Source of the DNA: DAOTTX01 sp034437515
GTDB taxonomy: Bacteria > Chloroflexota > Anaerolineae > Aggregatilineales > Phototrophicaceae
DNA: 64,000 bases
NCBI GenBank assembly: GCA_034437515.1
Contig: DAOTTX010000140.1
Span: 10,221 to 74,220 of the forward strand
Reading direction: 5' to 3'
Each line of letters begins with the position of its first letter. The first letter of the stretch is position 1. Below, in pieces: positions 1-7,362 of the stretch. A program made the position numbers and the translations under genes. The notes under the pieces were generated by a model. It ran no database searches, was not told the origin of the DNA, and was given only the letters and a program-made list of their open reading frames with translations.

Positions 1-200
1 GGCACCAACGCCAGAATTATCGCAAAGTAAACGAACGCGGCGAACTCGCTGTTCTGCCCGACGAACAGCATCCCAACCGCGCTGACCCCCAGGCCGAGAC
101 CGGTCAATAAAATAACCGCGTTTAGAATCGTCAGCCAGGGTCCGTCATCGCCCTCACTGAACATCGGCGGGCGAATCATCGTGCGTAATCTCGAAAGCAT
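1..200 (-). CDS. N-terminal part of a membrane protein, possibly a sensor kinase (cut by window edge)
   Basis: The complement of 198-200 is an ATG preceded by an AGGGAAG ribosome site, and the frame stays open for 66 codons to the window edge. The product starts with a short basic segment (MLSRLRTMIRPPMF), an acidic stretch, then hydrophobic segments at about residues 26-45 and 50-66, so it is a membrane protein. It follows the PAS-GAF kinase gene in the same direction with a 97-bp gap. The short RPP-type leader before a first membrane helix resembles membrane sensor kinases of Chloroflexota. That function is a guess, since no catalytic part is present in the window. Confidence 0.55.
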   Translation of the reverse strand, partial: MLSRLRTMIRPPMFSEGDDGPWLTILNAVILLTGLGLGVSAVGMLFVGQNSEFAAFVYFAIILALV

Positions 201-297
201 AAGAACTTCCCTAATGATTATTATTCTCATGTGGGGAATGAATGAATCAGCAATCGTGACGATCAGCCGAGGTCAATAATGAAAAGCCCCAAACCCA

Positions 298-1929
298 TTA
301 TAACGTCGTGTAGGGATTTCGTGTGTGGATTTCTTTCTCATTTGCCGGGGGAAGTTTGAAGCCGAAGGTGCTGCCCTCGCCATGTGTGCTGCTGAAAATG
401 ATCTCACCGGCATGGCGTCTGACGATGTTACGCACCAAACTCAAGCCGAGGCCGGTGCCGTCGATGTAGCGCGTTTCCTCACTGACCGCACGGAAAAACG
501 GCTCGAACAGTCGCGCTTGCATGTTTTCCGGGATGCCGTAGCCGTCGTCTTTGACCTCGAAGATCACAGAATCAACGTCAGATCGCAGAATGATCTCGAT
601 GGTGCCGGCCTCCATTGTGTACTTGATGGCGTTTTCGACCAGGTTATCCACCGCCTCGCGCATCTGGGCGAAGTCCCCGCGTACTTGTGGCACGTTGTCG
701 AGCTTTAAGTGCAGGGTGCGCTCCCCTGCGTGCGGACGTTGAAGTTCTACCGACCGCTGCACCAACGTTCGTAAGTCAAAGGCTTGCTGCGCGTTCGCTT
801 CGTCGGAGAGCCGCTCCAGGGTGAGGATGTCATCAATGATGTTTTGCATTTTTTCCGTGAGGCGCGTCATGGTCTGGATGAACTCGTGATGTTCTGGTTT
901 GAGGTTGGCGGCGTCCATCTCCAGCAGGTCGAGGTAGCCCATCACCGTCCCAAGCGGGTTTTTGAGGTCGTGGCTGGCAATGCGGATCATATCCGTCTTG
1001 ATCTGCTCTAGCTCGCTGAGTTGTTCGTAGAGTGTGCGCAATTCTGCCAGTTGCTCACGCGAGCGGGTGTAAAGCCGGGCGTTTTCTACGGCGGTGGCGA
1101 TGCGCCCCGCCATCATCTTGACGAAAGTAAAGCTGTCATCGTGGAAGTTGCCCGGCATCGCTGTCTCCAGGTTCAATATGCCGATCAACCGATCATGCAC
1201 CACCAGTGGGATCGCCATCTGCATCTGTGTTTCGGGCAGATCTTCGTTGTAATCCGGGTCACTTTTGACGTTACGCACCAATTCCGCCCGACCGGTACGG
1301 ATCACGCGCCCGACCACGCCATAATCCGTCTTATAATTACCCTCGTAGCCCAGCTCTTTATATCGTCCGGTGACCTCAACCAACCGCTGCTGGTTTCCGT
1401 CTTCCGCCAGCAAGCTGATGAACCCCGCATCCGCACTGGTCATATCGCGGGCGGATTTCAACGCCATGACCAGGACATCGTCGATTTCAAGCGAACTGTT
1501 GATGCGGGCGTCAACGTGACGCAGCGCGGTGAGTTGCGCCATACGCCATGCGGCGGCGGTCTGCGCGTGCTTGTGGGTGGTCACATCCTGTAAGAAGATC
1601 AACTGACCGACTTTACGACCGTCCTGGTCGAGCAGATCGTCCAGGCGCACCTCGATGAATTGTTCGCGCCGGTGGTTCCCTAGCGCGGCCTCATCGCGTC
1701 GTTCGACCTTGTCATCGAAACTGTTGAGATGGTCGTAAGCATCTTTGACCTGTGGATGGTCTGCAAGCAGGGTCGTCAGAGATTGTTCATAGGGTGGTTG
1801 TGATACGAGCAATCGCTGTGCAGATCGGTTGACGTGCAGCACGTTATTCGCATCATCTACGACGATGACGCCGTCTCCCATGCTGTCAAAGATTGCTTCA
1901 ATTGGTAGGGTGGAGAGAATGCCGCTCAC
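298..1929 (-). CDS. PAS-GAF sensor histidine kinase (soluble)
   Basis: A complete 543-residue two-component histidine kinase without membrane segments, so probably cytoplasmic. A PAS domain lies at about residues 8-118 and a GAF domain at about 140-288, followed by a short coiled coil. The HisKA domain carries the H-box IASHDLKNPLG, with phospho-acceptor His320. The ATPase domain has its N-box at VENAIKYT (Asn433), G1 at DDGYGIP (462-467) and G2 at GTGLGLS (491-497). The start is GTG with no clear ribosome site, but it fits the PAS start. No response regulator is adjacent inside the window, so the partner is unknown. An inverted repeat lies just upstream (1947-1975). The family call is certain; the signal bound by PAS or GAF cannot be read. 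Confidence 0.95.
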   Translation of the reverse strand: MSGILSTLPIEAIFDSMGDGVIVVDDANNVLHVNRSAQRLLVSQPPYEQSLTTLLADHPQVKDAYDHLNSFDDKVERRDEAALGNHRREQFIEVRLDDLLDQDGRKVGQLIFLQDVTTHKHAQTAAAWRMAQLTALRHVDARINSSLEIDDVLVMALKSARDMTSADAGFISLLAEDGNQQRLVEVTGRYKELGYEGNYKTDYGVVGRVIRTGRAELVRNVKSDPDYNEDLPETQMQMAIPLVVHDRLIGILNLETAMPGNFHDDSFTFVKMMAGRIATAVENARLYTRSREQLAELRTLYEQLSELEQIKTDMIRIASHDLKNPLGTVMGYLDLLEMDAANLKPEHHEFIQTMTRLTEKMQNIIDDILTLERLSDEANAQQAFDLRTLVQRSVELQRPHAGERTLHLKLDNVPQVRGDFAQMREAVDNLVENAIKYTMEAGTIEIILRSDVDSVIFEVKDDGYGIPENMQARLFEPFFRAVSEETRYIDGTGLGLSLVRNIVRRHAGEIIFSSTHGEGSTFGFKLPPANEKEIHTRNPYTTL

Positions 1930-1946
1930 GGTGGTCTATTTAATTC

Positions 1947-1975
1947 CAGTGCAATTCTAAATCAATGTTGCACTG
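1947..1975. promoter_or_regulatory. Inverted repeat upstream of the kinase gene, possible operator
   Basis: Perfect 8-bp arms CAGTGCAA and TTGCACTG are separated by 13 bp, 18 bp from the kinase GTG. On the minus strand the outer arm overlaps TATTAT (1975-1980), a possible -10 box. The placement suits an operator or a leader hairpin. The rest of 1930-2109 shows nothing else. Confidence 0.35.
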
Positions 1976-2109
1976 ATAATACCACGTCACAGATTGAGAA
2001 CCACAAATTGAAACGACATTCAAACGACGATCTCAAAGTTCATAACCTAAGTAATAGTCGTATATGCTTAAAGTAGCAGATGAGTGAGATACAGCGACTT
2101 TCTACCGCG

Positions 2110-2556
2110 TCAGGTCGTGTAATCGACCGGGTTGCCTGCTGAGCCTTTTTTGCCGTCAGGCCATGTCGTGCCCTCGTCAAACTTGATGCCAGATACGTTG
2201 GCCCCTTTGAGGTTAGCATCTTTGAGGTTGGCACCGTTGAGGATAGCATTGGTCAGCACGGCGTTGGTCAGGCGTGCGCCCTGTAGATTGACCAGCGTAA
2301 GATTGGCGGCGGTCAGGTTTGCCGCGTTGAGGTCGGCAAACGCGCCCTTCACGCCGATGAGGTTGGCCCCGGTCAGGTTGGTGGTGCGCAAGATCGCCTC
2401 CTGAATGGTCGCGCCCTGCAAGATCGCCCCGCGCAGATTGGCGTTCTCAAGGTCAAGCCGGCTCAGGTTCAACGAACTCAGGTCTATACCGGCGAGACGC
2501 GGTTTTGCTGCCGGGATCAATGCGAGAACTAATTCTTTACGGGTGATTTCCGCCAT
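2110..2556 (-). CDS. Pentapeptide-repeat protein
   Basis: A 148-residue protein with about twenty consecutive A(D/N)LXX-type pentapeptides from about residue 22 to 122 (for example NLRGA, NLTGA, NLKDA). These should form a right-handed quadrilateral beta-helix. The C-terminal cap, FDEGTTWPDG, is common in this family. It has no signal peptide. Its GAGGAGG ribosome site lies inside the last codons of the upstream epimerase gene, and only 2 bp separate that stop from this ATG, so the two genes are probably translationally coupled. Members of this family range from gyrase-protecting proteins to scaffolds. The sequence does not indicate which applies here. Confidence 0.9.
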   Translation of the reverse strand: MAEITRKELVLALIPAAKPRLAGIDLSSLNLSRLDLENANLRGAILQGATIQEAILRTTNLTGANLIGVKGAFADLNAANLTAANLTLVNLQGARLTNAVLTNAILNGANLKDANLKGANVSGIKFDEGTTWPDGKKGSAGNPVDYTT

Positions 2557-2558
2557 GA

Positions 2559-3533
2559 TTAAGCCTCCTCGTGATGCTTGTAGTAGTTAATAATCTGGTC
2601 AATCGTATCATTTAGCATCGTCTTCGGCGACCATTCGATGGTTTGCATGATCTTATCGATGCTGGGCACACGCCGTTCAAAGTCTTCAAAACCGGTATCA
2701 TACGCCTGTTCATAAGGGATCAATTCGATCTCCGATGTGCTGCCCACCCGTGATTTGACTTTTTCCGCCAGTTCACGGATGCTGATTTCTTCGGTGGTGC
2801 CGATGTTAAACACCTGTCCGACCGCTTGCGGTTCTTCGGAGAGCTTGTGGATGGCCTCGATCACATCAAAGACGTTGCCGAAACATCGCTGCTGCTCTCC
2901 GCTCCCATAAACCTGGATCGGCGCACCCTGCAACGCCCATTTTACAAAACGCGGCACCACCATGCCATATTTGCCGGATTGCCGAGGACCCACCGTGTTG
3001 AACAGACGAAAAATCACCACCGGCAGGTCGGCCTCCTGGTGGTAGGCCAGCGCGAGGAATTCATCGACCGCTTTCGAGGTCGCATAGGCCCAACGGCTGC
3101 GTGTGGTTGGCCCAAGCAGGCGATCATCGTTTTCTCTGAACGGGAAGCGCACACCTTTGCCGTACACCTCGGAGGTCGAAGCGATCAGAAGCTTCTTACG
3201 GTAGCGCCGCGCCGTCTTGAGCACGGCCTCGGTGCCGCCGATGTTGACCTCAATGGTATTGATCGGCTCACTGACGATCTTTTGCACCCCGACCGCCGCT
3301 GCTAGATGAAAGATCACATCACATTCGCTGACCAGCCGGTCAAGCACGTTGACGTTGCGGATGTCTTCGATAGCATAGTGGAAATTTTTATGCGGCGTGG
3401 CTTCATTGAGATTGTGCAAGCTGCCTGTGCTGAGGTCGTCGATCACTGTGACCTCGTAGCCCAGGTTGAGCAGATACTCTGCCAGGTGGCTGCCAACAAA
3501 CCCGGCTCCCCCGGTGATGAGTGCATGTGTCAT
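2559..3533 (-). CDS. NAD-dependent sugar-nucleotide epimerase/dehydratase (extended SDR)
   Basis: A 324-residue extended short-chain dehydrogenase acting on a nucleotide sugar. The dinucleotide-binding motif GGAGFVGSHL lies at the N-terminus. The catalytic Ser/Thr region is STSEVYG and the Tyr-Lys pair is in YATSKAVDEF. The frame is open further to 3566, but the ATG at 3533 puts the Rossmann motif at the usual distance and has GGGA upstream, so I use it. The sequence resembles UDP-glucose 4-epimerase and UDP-glucuronate decarboxylase relatives; motifs alone do not settle the substrate. It may supply sugars for surface glycans, although the main glycan operon is 47 kb away. Confidence 0.9.
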   Translation of the reverse strand: MTHALITGGAGFVGSHLAEYLLNLGYEVTVIDDLSTGSLHNLNEATPHKNFHYAIEDIRNVNVLDRLVSECDVIFHLAAAVGVQKIVSEPINTIEVNIGGTEAVLKTARRYRKKLLIASTSEVYGKGVRFPFRENDDRLLGPTTRSRWAYATSKAVDEFLALAYHQEADLPVVIFRLFNTVGPRQSGKYGMVVPRFVKWALQGAPIQVYGSGEQQRCFGNVFDVIEAIHKLSEEPQAVGQVFNIGTTEEISIRELAEKVKSRVGSTSEIELIPYEQAYDTGFEDFERRVPSIDKIMQTIEWSPKTMLNDTIDQIINYYKHHEEA

Positions 3534-3739
3534 TCGATAGTGTCCCGTCGTTTGTGCATGATGCAATCGCGCTGCATGTTACCGCATCGGTGGGGTGGAT
3601 ACAAGATGGTGAGGTTTAAAAGCGACATCCCATTGTAGTGTCACATGAGTAGATAGCGAAAATGTCATGAACTCGCTTGCCCTTTGCCTGAGGTTTGTGG
3701 ATAATATACGTGATCTGTTTGCTATAGCAATTTAATATA

Positions 3740-4165
3740 ATGATTGATTTAGTGTATTCCAGTGTTGATGCTGTCGGCTTCTCACAACAAAATCTCATCG
3801 ACTTGCTGAAGACATCACGCAGGAACAATGAAAAAGCCGGAGTGACTGGCATGTTGCTTTACCACAACGGCAATTTTCTGCAAATCCTCGAAGGCGAAGA
3901 AAGGTCGGTGCGCCGGTTGTATAAGACCATTATGACCGATCCCCGGCATCGTGATGTGATGTTGATCGGCACTCGCAAGATTAGAGAGCGTATGTTCGAT
4001 GAGTGGGAGATGGCCTTCACCAACCTCGACGAACTCGACCCCACGATGATTGAAGGCTTGAGTGACTACCTCGATAAGCCCTTCAGTTCACCGATTTACA
4101 CCGGTGACCAGGAATTCGCCTATCGCTTCCTACATGACTTCAAACGTGGGATAACCTTGCGCTAA
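3740..4165 (+). CDS. Stand-alone BLUF-domain blue-light sensor
   Basis: A 141-residue protein that is almost only a BLUF domain, which binds FAD and shifts a hydrogen-bond network on blue light. All key flavin-site residues are present at the exact spacing known from AppA: Tyr6, Asn30, Gln48, Trp89 and Met91 (AppA 21, 45, 63, 104, 106). About 40 C-terminal residues follow and probably form the capping helices. No output domain is fused, so it should act through a partner protein. It ends directly against the stop codon of the oppositely oriented YkvA-like gene. There is no clear ribosome site before the ATG, and the upstream 200 bp are AT-rich. Confidence 0.93.
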   Translation: MIDLVYSSVDAVGFSQQNLIDLLKTSRRNNEKAGVTGMLLYHNGNFLQILEGEERSVRRLYKTIMTDPRHRDVMLIGTRKIRERMFDEWEMAFTNLDELDPTMIEGLSDYLDKPFSSPIYTGDQEFAYRFLHDFKRGITLR

Positions 4166-4450
4166 TCATATCTGGCGGTTCTCCTCGATGATCTTGCGAT
4201 ATTCATCGACGATTTCTTTCTCAACAACGAGTTCAAACAACATCATGGATAAGAAATAGACGCCTATGTCATCGACCTGACCCAGGATCGGGATGTAGTC
4301 AGGAATAATATCAAACGGCATAATCACATAGACAACCGGCAGCAGCGGGATCGCCTTTTTCCACATCGGCACCCGGTCATCTTGCATTAGGTTCCATGTC
4401 AGTCGTGAATAGGCCTTACCGTAGCGCATGAGATAACGAAGCATTCGCAT
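4166..4450 (-). CDS. YkvA/DUF1232 family small membrane-associated protein
   Basis: A 94-residue protein with the DUF1232 hallmark PFDIIPDYIPILGQVDD at residues 45-61, set between a hydrophobic segment (IPLLPVVYVIM) and a second one (IGVYFLSMMLF). The length is normal for the family. The biochemical role of DUF1232 proteins is not established. The gene is tail-to-tail with the BLUF gene with no base between the two stop codons. Two other in-frame Met codons lie within the first eight residues, so the exact start is uncertain. Confidence 0.85.
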   Translation of the reverse strand: MRMLRYLMRYGKAYSRLTWNLMQDDRVPMWKKAIPLLPVVYVIMPFDIIPDYIPILGQVDDIGVYFLSMMLFELVVEKEIVDEYRKIIEENRQI

Positions 4451-4624
4451 AACAAAAATCCCCTCACTTGTTTAATTGCATATCCTACATCATGCCGCAT
4501 TTTTATGAGATTGCGATGGGCGGCGCGTAAAATGACTCACAAAAGTGGATAAATCTAGACGCATTTTCTTCACATCGTATAATAGACATAGTAGAGAACG
4601 TGCATAAACGGAGAACGCGCAAGC

Positions 4625-4816
4625 ATGAAGCAGCCGGTTGAAGAAGACGAAGAGAAAACCGACGATCTACCATTCGAGGAACTAAAAATTCTCGGTGCGC
4701 TTTCACCGGAAGAACGCCGTCAGATCCGCTTTTTGCTCATCGGGCTGGCGACGGTGCTAAGTGCGGTGATCGCCACCGGCCTGACCGCTGCCGTGCTGTA
4801 TGCCATCTTCGTGTGA
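4625..4816 (+). CDS. Small single-span membrane protein
   Basis: A 63-residue product with an acidic N-terminal half (residues 1-30) and one clear membrane helix at about residues 36-60. A ribosome site GGAG lies 9 bp before the ATG, and a TATAAT box is at 4578-4583. It is not a recognised family. Its last 60 bp run antisense to the 3' end of the DUF4037 gene. The ribosome site, promoter box and helix favour a real gene, but the overlap leaves doubt. Confidence 0.6.
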   Translation: MKQPVEEDEEKTDDLPFEELKILGALSPEERRQIRFLLIGLATVLSAVIATGLTAAVLYAIFV

Positions 4817-5872
4817 AGTATAAAATGCACGGACAGCCGGGAGCCAATCCACATAAGACAGCAGCGCGGTGTTATCGCTAAATTGTTCTACGCTGCCGAT
4901 GTGCGGTTTTGCCGCAATTTTGAGCACGGCGGGGTCGGTGATCTGCTCGCGCAGGGCATTTGCGAACCGCTCGGCGTGAATGACCTGAAACGGTCGGTCA
5001 TGAAATGCGCTGACCTGTGTTGAGAGTGGCGCGGTGATGCCGAGTGCATTATGTCCTTCCGCGACGAGTGTATACGCCGCCCCTAGATGTGCTTCGCGGG
5101 CCTGCCAGGTGGTCGCATCAAGCACAGCCTGGAAGACGGGCGTCAGTGCTGGGGCGACGTCTAGCCCGGCGAAGGCCGTCCCGAACCACTTGCTATAGGG
5201 TGCATACTGCCTTGCCTGTAGCAAGCACAGGTTCATCAGGTCATGTACCAGTCGTGCGGCGATCAAACGAGAACCGAGTTCATCCCCGATAAAGCCGGTA
5301 CGACCGAGAAAATGTTCTTCCTCCCCGATGCGTGACCATCCCGCCGCCAGCAGATACAACCAGACATCATGCGGGTAGTAGGCCAGTGCCTCCCGTACCG
5401 TCGTAAGATCACCGATGCCATCGTGATACACTGCCCCCTCGGTGACCGTGCGCAGCTTTTGACCGGGAACACTCAGCCAATCCGCCGGGGACATGGCGAG
5501 CGCGGTCTGTTTGGTGATGCCCAGGTACCCTTGCAGCCAGTCATCCAGTCCGTGAATCTTGACGTGGTGACTCGCGCTTTCACCTGATGACAGGCCAAAC
5601 CGGGTCGGGTAGCCGCGAAAGATATGCGGCAATCGCTCTGATAGGACGTCATCTAAGTTAGTGGCGGTAGGGGCGTGGTCGAGGAAGATCAGCACACGCG
5701 GCCCCCAATCATGGTCGATGGACATCGGCGTGTCGAAGCCCAGCACCTCGGAACCGAAGCCGATCAGCGCGGCGGCGTAATTCAGATCGGGGTAAGTCGA
5801 ATGGATGATCGGTTGCACGACCTCGTGGAAGAACGCCCGGCACAGAGCGATCCCCGGCACAAATTTGACCAT
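4757..5872 (-). CDS. DUF4037 domain protein, nucleotidyltransferase-like
   Basis: A 371-residue protein of the DUF4037 family. The N-terminal region has GFGSEVLGFDTP followed by DHDWGPR, the typical signature, which resembles a nucleotidyltransferase active-site loop. The rest is helical with no membrane segment. The frame extends upstream to 5914, but the ATG at 5872 (start MVKFVPG) has a GAGG ribosome site. The extension would run through a terminator hairpin, so I reject it. The last 60 bp overlap the small membrane-protein gene on the other strand. The substrate is unknown. Confidence 0.85.
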   Translation of the reverse strand: MVKFVPGIALCRAFFHEVVQPIIHSTYPDLNYAAALIGFGSEVLGFDTPMSIDHDWGPRVLIFLDHAPTATNLDDVLSERLPHIFRGYPTRFGLSSGESASHHVKIHGLDDWLQGYLGITKQTALAMSPADWLSVPGQKLRTVTEGAVYHDGIGDLTTVREALAYYPHDVWLYLLAAGWSRIGEEEHFLGRTGFIGDELGSRLIAARLVHDLMNLCLLQARQYAPYSKWFGTAFAGLDVAPALTPVFQAVLDATTWQAREAHLGAAYTLVAEGHNALGITAPLSTQVSAFHDRPFQVIHAERFANALREQITDPAVLKIAAKPHIGSVEQFSDNTALLSYVDWLPAVRAFYTSHEDGIQHGSGQAGGDHRT

Positions 5873-5896
5873 GGGTGACCTCAGTGGGGAGGAAAA

Positions 5897-5922
5897 CAAA
5901 AAGGCGCGATTCACATCGCGCC
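5897..5922 (-). terminator. Intrinsic terminator inside the leader of the DUF4037 gene
   Basis: Read on the minus strand, GGCGCGAT-gtga-ATCGCGCC is a perfect 8-bp stem followed at once by CTTTTTGTTTTCC. It ends about 25 bp before the DUF4037 start. No gene ends upstream on that strand, so it may act as an attenuator of the DUF4037 transcript or stop antisense transcription. Plus-strand transcripts would have no U-tract. Confidence 0.75.
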
Positions 5923-6129
5923 GGGTAATATAATTTTAACTTTTATTCCCAAAAAATAGTTTTAAGATTTCCTTAACTTGACATAACTATAACATAAATT
6001 TCATAACTTGTCTACAATTTGGATGGGGGTGTTCGTTGTGCAAAGTGCACGAATTTTACCCGAACTCATCTTTTTATCAGCGAAATTGGGCATGATGTGG
6101 TGAAAACATACACAAAGTGGAGAATTGTA

Positions 6130-6582
6130 ATGCAATTTGTGATGAATCTCGGTGCGCGGCTGCTGTTTGAACGTCCGGCGAAGCGCAAAGACTTCGACCA
6201 ACTCGCTGACATGCTACAAACCAACGGGGAAAAAATCGTCGGGCGCGTCAAACAGTCCGGCAAAAGCGACCGCGCGCGTGAAGCTCTGGTGCATCTGATC
6301 GGCATCGAACGGTGGGGGCAGCGCCGGTTGATGGTCGCGCTGGGTGAGCCATTCATCCGGGATGAATATGACGACTATCGCCCGGATGACGTGGACGAGT
6401 GGCGCGGCCTGCGTGATGCGTTCGAGGCCACACGCGGGCACACGGTCGAATTGGCGGCGGCGCTGGCGGATGCCGAGTTTAACGGCACCATCGAACACAA
6501 TGCCTTCGGCGAGCTAACCCCGCGTGGGTGGCTGAAGTATCTCGACTTCCACGCCAACACGACCGCGTATTTAGTACGATAG
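6130..6582 (+). CDS. DinB-family protein
   Basis: A 150-residue helical protein resembling the DinB/YfiT four-helix family, many of which bind a divalent metal through histidines and some of which act as thiol transferases. The motif HLIGIERWGQRRL is typical of the second helix, and two more His sit in IEHNAF and DFHANTT near the C-terminus. The ATG at 6130 has a GGAG ribosome site; the open frame reaches back to 6019 without one. A TTGACA at 5978-5983 could serve as a -35 box, with no convincing -10. The TIR gene starts 8 bp downstream, so the two are probably one operon. The substrate is unknown. Confidence 0.8.
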   Translation: MQFVMNLGARLLFERPAKRKDFDQLADMLQTNGEKIVGRVKQSGKSDRAREALVHLIGIERWGQRRLMVALGEPFIRDEYDDYRPDDVDEWRGLRDAFEATRGHTVELAAALADAEFNGTIEHNAFGELTPRGWLKYLDFHANTTAYLVR

Positions 6583-6590
6583 GACAGACC

Positions 6591-7355
6591 ATGCCTGAAA
6601 ATCCCCTGCAACAGCCTGTCCCTGACGATCCCGTTGAGCGCGTGAAGGTCTTTGCGCGTGATCTCGCCTATGGTGCGACACGCGGCCTATGGGCAACGAT
6701 GTTTAAATATACCGCGCAATTCCACCCGCAGGGCTGGCGTAAGTCGTGGTCAAGTTGGGGGGATGAAGGCAACACTGGCCCGGCTCTGGACGAATACATC
6801 AAAGCCAAGTGGCAGCAGGACCCACCCTCGTTTCGTATGTTGGTGTCTTTCGGCTATCTCATCGAGACGGCAGAACAAAGTTACCAACTCACCACTGATG
6901 CGTTTGATCTGCTGCAAGCGCCGGTCACCAAACCGGACGTGTTCGTCTCTTACCGGCGACGGGAAAGCAGTTCGTTCGCGCTGCTGGTCGAGGCACGGCT
7001 GCGCCTCGCCGATGAGCATATGAAAGTCTTCGTCGATAAAGAGATCGAACCCGGTGAGGATTGGGCGTTGGTGCTCAAAGACCGGGTGGCGGCGGCGAAC
7101 GTGTTCATCTGTTTGATCGGCCCGGAGACGTTCGCCGAGGGCAGCGTGGTGATCGACGAGGTCAAGTGGGCGCTGGCGGAAAAGGCCAAACGCCCGGTGT
7201 ACCAGATTATCCCCGTGTGGCATAACGGCTTCGGCGGGGAAAACGACCGTCTGCTGGGTGAATACAACGCCATCCGCATCAAAGAAGAGAGCGCAGAAGA
7301 ATACGAGGTGGCGCTGCTGCGCTTGCTCAACCGGCTGGGCTACTCGAATATTTAA
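6591..7355 (+). CDS. TIR-domain protein with an N-terminal helical domain
   Basis: A 254-residue protein. Residues 1-110 form an unrecognised, Trp-rich, probably helical domain. Residues 114-240 form a TIR domain that starts PDVFVSYRRRESS, has a BB-loop-like FVDKEIEPGEDW, and carries Glu190 in VVIDEVKWAL at the place of the catalytic Glu of NAD-cleaving TIR domains. The start at 6591 (ATG, AGGA upstream) gives 8 bp to the DinB gene. Bacterial TIR proteins act in phage defence or signalling. No standard partner (Thoeris, CBASS, STING-like) is visible nearby, so the role is open. Confidence 0.85.
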   Translation: MPENPLQQPVPDDPVERVKVFARDLAYGATRGLWATMFKYTAQFHPQGWRKSWSSWGDEGNTGPALDEYIKAKWQQDPPSFRMLVSFGYLIETAEQSYQLTTDAFDLLQAPVTKPDVFVSYRRRESSSFALLVEARLRLADEHMKVFVDKEIEPGEDWALVLKDRVAAANVFICLIGPETFAEGSVVIDEVKWALAEKAKRPVYQIIPVWHNGFGGENDRLLGEYNAIRIKEESAEEYEVALLRLLNRLGYSNI

Positions 7356-7362
7356 GTACGTT

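Noticed and set aside
2040..2249. Small minus-strand frame partly under the pentapeptide gene
   Set aside because: It overlaps the real gene in another frame and shows no ribosome site or domain.
5872..5914. Longer DUF4037 protein starting at the GTG at 5914
   Set aside because: The extra codons run through the terminator hairpin and lack a ribosome site; ATG 5872 has GAGG.
6591..7355. Thoeris or CBASS-type defence system
   Set aside because: A TIR protein is present, but there is no SIR2-like/ThsA, cyclase or STING-like gene nearby.
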